Below the pieces are notes generated by a model, which worked only from the letters and a program-made list of their open reading frames with translations, was not told where the DNA came from and did not search any database. From CAZOIA01 sp964579675 (GTDB taxonomy: Bacteria; Planctomycetota; Phycisphaerae; UBA1845; PWPN01): a DNA stretch of 19,539 nucleotides. Numbering within the stretch: position 1 is the first letter of the stretch; each line of letters begins with the position of its first letter. Location: the NCBI GenBank assembly GCA_964579675.1, contig CAZOIA010000105.1, positions 1-19,539 of the forward strand. The letters are read 5' to 3'. The position numbers and the translations under genes were made by a program. Of the stretch, positions 14,016 through 19,539 are shown one piece after another.

Positions 14016-14594
14016 ATGGGAGCGGCTCGTCCGGCCCGGCCGGTCAATCTCATCTGCGGACTCATCTCCAATGACGCTGACCTGATGGCCCGCGCCGTTC
14101 GTATGTTGAGCAAGCAGACCGGCCCAACCGATGAAGTGAGTGAGTTCTGGGCCTTCGACTCCACCGACTATTACGAAGTGGAGATGGGAGGGAACCTGCG
14201 CCGGCAATTCGCTTCGTTCGAGCGATTGGTGAACCCGGGCGAGCTGGCCCACATCAAAATTCTCGCCAACGAGCTGGAAGGGCGAATCTGCTACGAATGC
14301 GGGCTGCCGGAGACGCAGCGCCGCGTTAATATCGACCCCGGGTACATCTCGCTCAGCAAACTGGTGCTGGCGACGACCAAGGAGCACTCACATCGGGTCT
14401 ATCTTCGCGACGGGATCTATGCCGAAAGCACCCTGCATTACGAGGGCGGGAAGTGGGCTGCGTGGCCGTGGACCTACCCGGATTATGCCGACACGCGGTA
14501 TCATGCGTTCTTCGAACGGGTGCGAGAGCGGTACAAGGCGAAGCTGAGTTCGTGCTCTGACCAACAGGCCGTGTCAAAGGGGCGTCGTTGGTGA
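14016..14594 (+). CDS. DUF4416 family protein
   Basis: A 192-aa soluble protein of unknown function. It matches the DUF4416 pattern throughout: PVNLICGLISNDADLM at the start, EFWAFDSTDYYEVEMGGNLRR, FERLVNPGELAHIKILANELE, RRVNIDPGYISLSKLVLAT, HRVYLRDGIYAESTLHYEGG and WTYPDYAD near the end. Family members are about 180 aa, so it is complete. The conserved Tyr, Glu, Asp and His residues suggest a binding or catalytic site, but no reaction is established to my knowledge. ATG 14016 is chosen because conserved sequence begins just after it; a TTG at 13986 is possible. Its TGA overlaps the GTG of the next gene (a GTGA overlap), so it is translationally coupled to a polyprenyl-phosphate glycosyl-1-phosphate transferase. 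A role linked to surface glycan or envelope is therefore a reasonable inference. Confidence 0.85.
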   Translation: MGAARPARPVNLICGLISNDADLMARAVRMLSKQTGPTDEVSEFWAFDSTDYYEVEMGGNLRRQFASFERLVNPGELAHIKILANELEGRICYECGLPETQRRVNIDPGYISLSKLVLATTKEHSHRVYLRDGIYAESTLHYEGGKWAAWPWTYPDYADTRYHAFFERVRERYKAKLSSCSDQQAVSKGRRW

Positions 14595-15712
14595 TTCCGG
14601 GACCGGTCATCGCAACAGGTGTCGTCGCGTTAACCGTCTCGCTGATCATCAGCGCGACGCTGACCCCGATCGTGCGCCGATGGGCGCTGCAGCGGGACTT
14701 CGTCGATCGCCCCGTCGGCCCGGGCACCCACAAGACGCACAAGCGACCGATACCGTTCGGCGGGGGCATCGCCATAACCGTCGCGGCGTTGTTTCCGATA
14801 GCGGCCGCGTTGCTGGCGGCCAGAGTGCTGCACCCCGTAGGGGCGGATCGGCTCGGCGCCTTGACCGCCTGGGCGCCGGCTTGGCCCGACTGGATCGGAG
14901 GCGTCGTCCAGAAGATGCCCGAGGCCCTGGCCGTCATTGCCGGCGCCCTGGTCATGCACCTGCTCGGTATCGTGGACGACCATCGTCCACTGTCGCCGAT
15001 CCTCAAGCTGGTCGTTCAACTGGGCGTCGCCTTGATACTGACGGGGTGGTTCGGCATTCGCTCGGCCGAGGCCCTGGGCCCGGCCGCGGCGGTCATCCTG
15101 ACGACGCTCTGGATCGTAGCCCTGACCAACGCGTTCAATTTCATGGACAACATGGACGGCCTCTCGGCGGGCGTTGCCGGCCTGACGGCGATTGTCCTGG
15201 CGATCTCCGCCTTGCTCGCCGGCCAGGTGTTCGTCCCCTGCATGCTGCTGATCGTGGCCGGCGCCGCGATCGGTTTCCTGATCCACAACTTCCCGCCCGC
15301 GTCAATCTTCATGGGCGATGCCGGCAGCCTGGTCATCGGCTACCTGCTGGCTGTGTGTACCGTCCTGACGACCTTTTACGATCCCCAGGCCGGTCGGACA
15401 CCGTTCGGGGTGCTCGTTCCGCTGGTGGTGTTTGCCGTCCCGTTGTACGACATGGCCAGCGTGGTCATACATCGGTTTCGCCAGGGGGTGAGCCTGTTTC
15501 GCAGCGATCGGCGGCACTTCTCACACCGGCTGATCCGTCGGGGGATGAGCCCGACGATGGCCGTCCTGACGATCTACCTGGCGACGATGGCCACCGCCCT
15601 GCCGGCGATCCTGCTGCCGCTGCACGGCTGGCCGGCGGCGATCCTGATCTTCGGACAGTGCGTTTGCGTGGTCGCCATTATCGCCGTCCTAGAAGCAAGC
15701 GATGGCTCCTAG
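14591..15712 (+). CDS. Polyprenyl-phosphate N-acetylhexosamine-1-phosphate transferase, WecA/TagO type
   Basis: A 373-aa inner-membrane enzyme that transfers a sugar-1-phosphate from a UDP-sugar (usually GlcNAc) to undecaprenyl phosphate, starting lipid-linked glycan assembly. About ten hydrophobic helices are visible. Family motifs in order: DRPVGPGTHKTHKRPIPFGG (cytoplasmic loop 1), LGIVDDHRPL with the Mg-binding Asp pair, NAFNFMDNMDGLSAG (catalytic Asp loop), HNFPPASIFMGDAGSLVIG, and the basic loop DRRHFSHRL typical of WecA/TagO rather than MraY. The GTG start at 14591 overlaps the DUF4416 stop by 4 bases; AAGGGG lies about 9 bases upstream. A TTG one codon earlier is less likely. The 3' end overlaps the next gene by 11 bases. 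Flippase and assembly glycosyltransferases are not in the window. The exact sugar cannot be told from sequence. Confidence 0.92.
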   Translation: MIPGPVIATGVVALTVSLIISATLTPIVRRWALQRDFVDRPVGPGTHKTHKRPIPFGGGIAITVAALFPIAAALLAARVLHPVGADRLGALTAWAPAWPDWIGGVVQKMPEALAVIAGALVMHLLGIVDDHRPLSPILKLVVQLGVALILTGWFGIRSAEALGPAAAVILTTLWIVALTNAFNFMDNMDGLSAGVAGLTAIVLAISALLAGQVFVPCMLLIVAGAAIGFLIHNFPPASIFMGDAGSLVIGYLLAVCTVLTTFYDPQAGRTPFGVLVPLVVFAVPLYDMASVVIHRFRQGVSLFRSDRRHFSHRLIRRGMSPTMAVLTIYLATMATALPAILLPLHGWPAAILIFGQCVCVVAIIAVLEASDGS

Positions 15713-18011
15713 ATTGACTTCGTCCAAGGCCGACCCGGTTCCGGTTGCGCCGATCCGCGACCGCCTCGCTCGAGCGCTGGAAACCGGCGCGCTCTTTATC
15801 CTCCTGATAGTCGTCGCGATGCGCCCGCTACTGTCCGAAACCTCCGAGTCGGTCCAGGAGCCCATCGCCCGGATCACGGACACCGGCGACTCGGCGACCC
15901 CCGCAACCACCGCCTGGTTTGATCTGGCGATCTGGCTGGCGGCACTGGCGGCCACGGTATCGGCGGCCCTTCGGCAAACGCGCTGGCGGTGGACAGGGGT
16001 GGAGATCGGCTGGGTGATCCTAGTGCTGGCGGCGGTCGTCTCCACCACCGTAGCCGGCAACAAACGCCTGGCCGCCAATGCTTCCTGCGACTGGCTGACC
16101 ACGATTGTCATGCTGGCCGTGCTGGCCAATCTCCTGCGGGACCGGCTTCGGGTCGGCCTGCTGCTGGCGGTGATCACTGCGTCGGGGCTGGCCTCGGCGG
16201 CAAAATGCACGATGCAAATCGGCGTGGAGTTTGCCGAAACCCGCCAGTGGTACGACCAGAACAAGACCGCGATCTGGCGCAGGCAGGGAATCTCGCTGGA
16301 CGATCCGCAGGCTGACCTGTCCACGGTCGAGTTGTTCGAACGGCGGCTGGACGCCCGCGAAGCGACGGGCTTCTTCCCCCACAGTAACGCCCAGGGCGCC
16401 TGGCTCGCTCTGGCGGGGTTTGCCGCCTTGGCCGTGGCTTCTCTGACCAGGCGATTCCGCTCGCGTCGGGTCGTGTTTGCGATCCTCGCGTTGGCTCTGT
16501 TCGGCAGTATCCTGACCAGCGGCGGCCGCGGGGCGATGGTGGCGGCAGCAATGGGGATCGGTCTGTACTTGCTGCTCGCCCTCGTGCGTCGGGCGATCCG
16601 CCAACACTGGCGAGCGGTGCTGGTGGGGGCGTGGCTGGTTGTGCTGGCGGCGGGGGCGGCAACGCTGGCGATCGGTTCGGCTCGCGGCGGATTGCCCGGC
16701 GACTCGCTCCGGTTCCGCTGGAACTACTGGCAGGTCACGCGGGGGATCATTGCCGATCATTTCTGGACCGGCGTGGGAGCCCTCAACTTCGACCGGGCGT
16801 ACATGGCCCACAAACCGATCGAGTATCCCGAGGAGATCAAGCATCCGCACAACTTCGCCATGGCGATCCTTTCGCAGTGGGGGATCATCGGCGGCGTGGG
16901 TCTTGTCCTGGTGCTGGCGGGGGCCTCGATCGTGCTTGCCCGCACCTTGGGGCGCCAGCGCAGTGAAGATGCACCCGAGCCGGTGTCCGAGCAGTCAACT
17001 CGCGTTGCCGCCCGGAGGTGGATCGTGGCCCTGGTCGCGGGGTTCGTTTTCCTTCGGCTGTGGACGTCCCCGGGATCGCTGCACGGTGACGCGGGACTGG
17101 CCATGATGGTGTTCGACCTCGGCTTGTACGGCCTGGTATGGTCGGTCACCCTGGCGGCAGCGGCATGGCTCGCCAGGGATGGCACCGCCGGCGACGATGA
17201 TCGCTATCGACTCGCCTGCCTGTGCGGCGCGGTGGCGTTTCTCCTGCACAACACGATCGATTTCGCGTTGTTCTTCCCGGGCGCGCTGACGCCTTTCATG
17301 GCGCTATCGGCGGTATTTCTGGCCCGCGGCCGCGGTGCCGGATCGGCTGAGCCGCGGCCACTTCAATGCATCGCGCCGGTAGCGGTGTCCGCCGCCGGGG
17401 TCATCTGTCTCCTCTGGGCCGTCCTCGTTCCCGTCACCCGGTCATCACGTCTGCTCGCGCTCGCGTGTGAATCGCTTCCAGACGCCGCCGAGCGGCACTA
17501 CCTTACCGCTGCGGCCGCCGATTCGATCGATCCCGCACCGCTGGTCAAGTTGGCTCAGCACCGGGCACAATGGGACGACCTCGACAGCCTGACGATGGCA
17601 CTCGGCGCCGTGGACGGCGCGATCCGTCGCGACCCCGCCAGGATCAGGCTGCATCGGATGCGATCGCAACTGCTACTCAAGCGCTTCGACATCAGTGGGG
17701 CGGAGGCGGATCTGCGTGAAGCGATCGCCGCGGCCGAGACCGTGCTGGAACTCTATCCCAACTCGCCTCAGCACCACGTTGCACTGGCCGAATTGCTCGC
17801 ACGCGCGGCATCGGCCTTCGACTCAACCGAATGTGCAACGCGGGCCCGCCAACACTACCTCCGGGCCCTCGACCTTGACTCCGCCCGCCCGGTGAGCGAA
17901 GTCCGTCGCTGGTCCGCCGCCCGGCGGCAATGGGTCCAGCAGCAGTTGAACATGCTGCAATCGCCTGCGGTCAACAGGCCCGCCGCGACCACTACTGCAG
18001 CCGGCAAGTGA
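15702..18011 (+). CDS. O-antigen ligase/Wzy-like polymerase with C-terminal TPR-like tail
   Basis: A 769-aa multi-pass membrane protein. About ten to twelve hydrophobic segments span residues 25-600. A large outer loop around 170-225 ends in FFPHSNAQGAWLALAG. SGGRGAMVAA near 272 and a second large loop carrying RFRWNYWQVTRGIIADHFWTGVG, then HPHNFAMAILSQWGIIGG at about 380-398, match the Wzy_C/O-antigen-ligase pattern (Arg, then H-x-H..G). Such proteins polymerise or ligate lipid-linked glycans at the periplasmic face. The last ~150 residues (about 615-740) are soluble and helical with TPR-like spacing (ARIRLHRMRSQLLLKRFDIS, AVALEL-type helices), probably an assembly scaffold. It starts within the WecA-like gene (11-base overlap) with little Shine-Dalgarno, implying coupling. 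Polymerase and ligase roles cannot be separated by sequence. Confidence 0.83.
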   Translation: MAPRLTSSKADPVPVAPIRDRLARALETGALFILLIVVAMRPLLSETSESVQEPIARITDTGDSATPATTAWFDLAIWLAALAATVSAALRQTRWRWTGVEIGWVILVLAAVVSTTVAGNKRLAANASCDWLTTIVMLAVLANLLRDRLRVGLLLAVITASGLASAAKCTMQIGVEFAETRQWYDQNKTAIWRRQGISLDDPQADLSTVELFERRLDAREATGFFPHSNAQGAWLALAGFAALAVASLTRRFRSRRVVFAILALALFGSILTSGGRGAMVAAAMGIGLYLLLALVRRAIRQHWRAVLVGAWLVVLAAGAATLAIGSARGGLPGDSLRFRWNYWQVTRGIIADHFWTGVGALNFDRAYMAHKPIEYPEEIKHPHNFAMAILSQWGIIGGVGLVLVLAGASIVLARTLGRQRSEDAPEPVSEQSTRVAARRWIVALVAGFVFLRLWTSPGSLHGDAGLAMMVFDLGLYGLVWSVTLAAAAWLARDGTAGDDDRYRLACLCGAVAFLLHNTIDFALFFPGALTPFMALSAVFLARGRGAGSAEPRPLQCIAPVAVSAAGVICLLWAVLVPVTRSSRLLALACESLPDAAERHYLTAAAADSIDPAPLVKLAQHRAQWDDLDSLTMALGAVDGAIRRDPARIRLHRMRSQLLLKRFDISGAEADLREAIAAAETVLELYPNSPQHHVALAELLARAASAFDSTECATRARQHYLRALDLDSARPVSEVRRWSAARRQWVQQQLNMLQSPAVNRPAATTTAAGK

Positions 18012-18145
18012 CGCGGCACCCGCGCGTTGTCCTTATTGACCTTGCCGCAAGCGGTTTGGCCGGTGCTGACGGTTGCTCGACACGACGCCGACCCGGCTCA
18101 CCGACTGTGATACCGCGATCCGCTGCAACCGTTGCTGTCTCAAGA

Positions 18146-18155
18146 TGTATATACA
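18146..18155. promoter_or_regulatory. AT-rich perfect palindrome upstream of pilT
   Basis: TGTATATACA is a perfect 10-bp palindrome in an otherwise GC-rich 190-base gap, 47 bases before the pilT start. It could be an operator or part of a promoter (TATATA as -10), but no -35 at a fitting distance is clear. I see no gene in 18012-18201. Confidence 0.3.
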
Positions 18156-18201
18156 AGTAGCCTCCGGTCATTGACTAATCGACGTCTCAGCGGGCAGCGG
18201 G

Positions 18202-19347
18202 ATGCGTAGACCTTCCAGCACATCGTGCGACCAGGAATTACTGGTACTCCTGACGCGGGGGCTGGAGGCAGAGGCGTCGGATCTTCACCTGGCCGCGGGT
18301 TACCCGCCCACGTTGCGGATTCATGGTCAACTGCATCCCTGCGGCGAGGTCCCGCTCACCGGCGACCGGACGGCCCGCATGATCGCCAGCGCCATGCCTG
18401 CCGAGTTCCACTCCAGGCTCGGCCGCCGGAAGGATTTCGATTTCTCTCTCTCGATCGAGAGCGGAGATGGCATCGCCCGATTCCGCGCCAATGTGTTCTT
18501 CAATCAGGGGTCGATGGGCGCCTGCTTTCGTTTCATTCCCGGGGCCATCCCGTCGTTTGAATGGATGGGCATTCCGATAGACCTGGCCCGGCGGATCGCC
18601 GACTTGCCGGGTGGGCTCGTGCTGATTACCGGAGTGACCGGTTCGGGAAAGACGACCACGCTGGCCGGCCTGGTGGAGCTCATGAACCAGAGCGGCCAGC
18701 GCCGAATCGTCACGATCGAAGAACCCATAGAATACGTATTTGAACCCTCCGCTCATTCGCTCATTACCCAACGCGAGGTTGGCATTGACGTCGATAGTTT
18801 CGCCGACGGGTTGAAGTTCAGCCTTCGACAGGATCCCGACGTGATCCTGTGCGGCGAAATCCGCGACATCGACACGGCGCGAATGGCGGTCAGTGCCGCC
18901 GAAACCGGCCACCTCGTCATGTCAACCGTCCACACTCAGGATGCCAAGGGGGCCATTACCCGGTTGGTTGACATCTTTCCCGTCGATCAACAGCAGGACA
19001 TCCGCGGGCAGCTCGCACTTTCGCTTCGTTTCGTTGTCAGCCAACTCCTCCTGCCCAATGTCGATCCGACGTACAAACGCGTCCTCGCCATGGAAACGCT
19101 CGTGGTGAACGACGCGGTCCGGGCAGCGATCCGCCACAACAAGATCGAGTCCATCGACTCGCAGATTCAGACCGGCAAGAAGCTGGGTATGCAGACCCTG
19201 GACGACAGCCTGAGCAGTCTGGTGCGCGCCCGCAGAATCAGGCCTGATACGGCCCGTCGCTTCGCCAAGAACCCGGAGGCTATCCGTGCGGTCGGCTTCT
19301 CCGAGACGGGAGACAACAACCTCAGGTCCCTGGGATCACAGGGCTGA
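18202..19347 (+). CDS. pilT: Type IV pilus retraction-type ATPase, PilT family
   Basis: A 381-aa cytoplasmic secretion ATPase that, as a hexamer, drives pilus retraction in known systems. The N-terminal domain has EASDLHLAAGYPPTLRIHG, the classic PilT opening. Walker A GVTGSGKTTT is at 144-153, and the Asp box contains IVTIEEPIEYVF. Walker B DPDVILCGEIRD is at 211-222 and the His box TGHLVMSTVHT at 235-245; all are intact. The C-terminal region has SQIQTGKKLGMQTLDDSL as in PilT. The AIRNLIRE motif is altered: AIRH is at 309-312 and is followed at once by NKIESIDSQ, so four residues (LIRE) appear missing. No other pilus genes are in the window, and it is separated from the glycan operon by 190 bases. 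No Shine-Dalgarno is clear at ATG 18202. A PilT paralogue with a changed role is possible. Confidence 0.92.
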   Translation: MRRPSSTSCDQELLVLLTRGLEAEASDLHLAAGYPPTLRIHGQLHPCGEVPLTGDRTARMIASAMPAEFHSRLGRRKDFDFSLSIESGDGIARFRANVFFNQGSMGACFRFIPGAIPSFEWMGIPIDLARRIADLPGGLVLITGVTGSGKTTTLAGLVELMNQSGQRRIVTIEEPIEYVFEPSAHSLITQREVGIDVDSFADGLKFSLRQDPDVILCGEIRDIDTARMAVSAAETGHLVMSTVHTQDAKGAITRLVDIFPVDQQQDIRGQLALSLRFVVSQLLLPNVDPTYKRVLAMETLVVNDAVRAAIRHNKIESIDSQIQTGKKLGMQTLDDSLSSLVRARRIRPDTARRFAKNPEAIRAVGFSETGDNNLRSLGSQG

Positions 19348-19377
19348 GCTCTATAAGTCCACGACCCCATTGGACGG

Positions 19378-19412
19378 GTCCGGCATTCCTGCAGTCGATG
19401 AAAGCCCCGGAC
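19378..19412. repeat. Short inverted repeat downstream of pilT
   Basis: GTCCGG (19378-19383) and CCGGAC (19407-19412) are exact reverse complements 23 bases apart, 30 bases after the pilT stop. There is no T-run, so terminator function is doubtful. The rest of 19348-19539 (192 bases) shows no gene I can support. Confidence 0.25.
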
Positions 19413-19539
19413 ACGCCGTACGTGCTCAGCGTGGATGAGGACTCGCAGCCGGGCCGGTGTGCCACTGCTCTCGCACGTGTTTAACGTAAGCGCCCTACAG
19501 ACCCCATCTGGTTAGCCGGCCTCGGATTTGCCATGATTC

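Noticed and set aside
14680..15717. A 345-codon + strand frame over the WecA-like gene
   Set aside because: The product is Arg/Gly/Pro-rich without motifs; the other frame carries all family motifs.
19398..19484. A 28-codon frame starting MKAPDTPYVLSVDED near the window end
   Set aside because: It faintly recalls the start of a response regulator but stops after 28 codons, has no ribosome site, and cannot be tied to a family.

Overview
The window is high-GC bacterial DNA with tight gene packing, overlapping start/stop codons and no rRNA, tRNA, CRISPR array or insertion sequence that I can recognise. The mix of genes suggests a Planctomycetota-like genome, possibly Phycisphaerae. That mix is an O-antigen-ligase-like polymerase with a C-terminal TPR-like tail, a DUF4416 protein, a probable DUF6941 protein and a YejE-like peptide permease beside haem genes. 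The taxonomy is inference only; no marker gene settles it.

Region 1 (1-4980, all + strand): the tail of a DppB-type permease, a DppC/YejE-like permease, a DppD-type ATPase and uroporphyrinogen decarboxylase (hemE) follow one another with overlaps or zero gap. After a 171-base gap with two hairpins comes a HemY-type protoporphyrinogen oxidase. This looks like a peptide/opine importer transcribed into two late haem-synthesis steps.

Region 2 (5000-6203): a minus-strand type II toxin-antitoxin pair (Phd/YefM-like antitoxin, RelE/ParE-like toxin) with a good sigma70-type promoter and a palindromic operator over its -10 box. Divergent to it is a small protein of probable DUF6941 type with its own promoter and Shine-Dalgarno sequence.

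Region 3 (6204-9261): a convergent gap with mutually exclusive inverted repeats; a minus-strand pair of GT4-type glycosyltransferase and DHH/DHHA1 phosphoesterase (NrnA-like) overlapping by 11 bases; then a divergent thioredoxin-type arsenate reductase or LMW phosphatase.

Region 4 (9262-12874): an NCS1 cytosine/purine-type permease (+), convergent with pyruvate kinase (-). The pyk start looks leaderless.

Region 5 (12875-13985): an amidohydrolase-2 family TIM barrel missing two of its usual catalytic/metal residues. It is preceded by a promoter whose predicted transcript would start at the base of a perfect 12-bp hairpin.

Region 6 (14016-19347, all + strand): DUF4416, a WecA/TagO-type polyprenyl-phosphate sugar-phosphate transferase and a Wzy/O-antigen-ligase-like protein, coupled by 4- and 11-base overlaps, then a PilT ATPase. 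The PilT lacks four residues of the AIRNLIRE motif. The first three plausibly serve surface glycan assembly. The last ~190 bases hold no gene I can support.

Most notable: the altered PilT motif, the metal-site substitutions in the amidohydrolase and its 5'-terminal hairpin, the transporter-hemE-hemG arrangement, the DUF4416-glycan operon, and the fully readable toxin-antitoxin control region.
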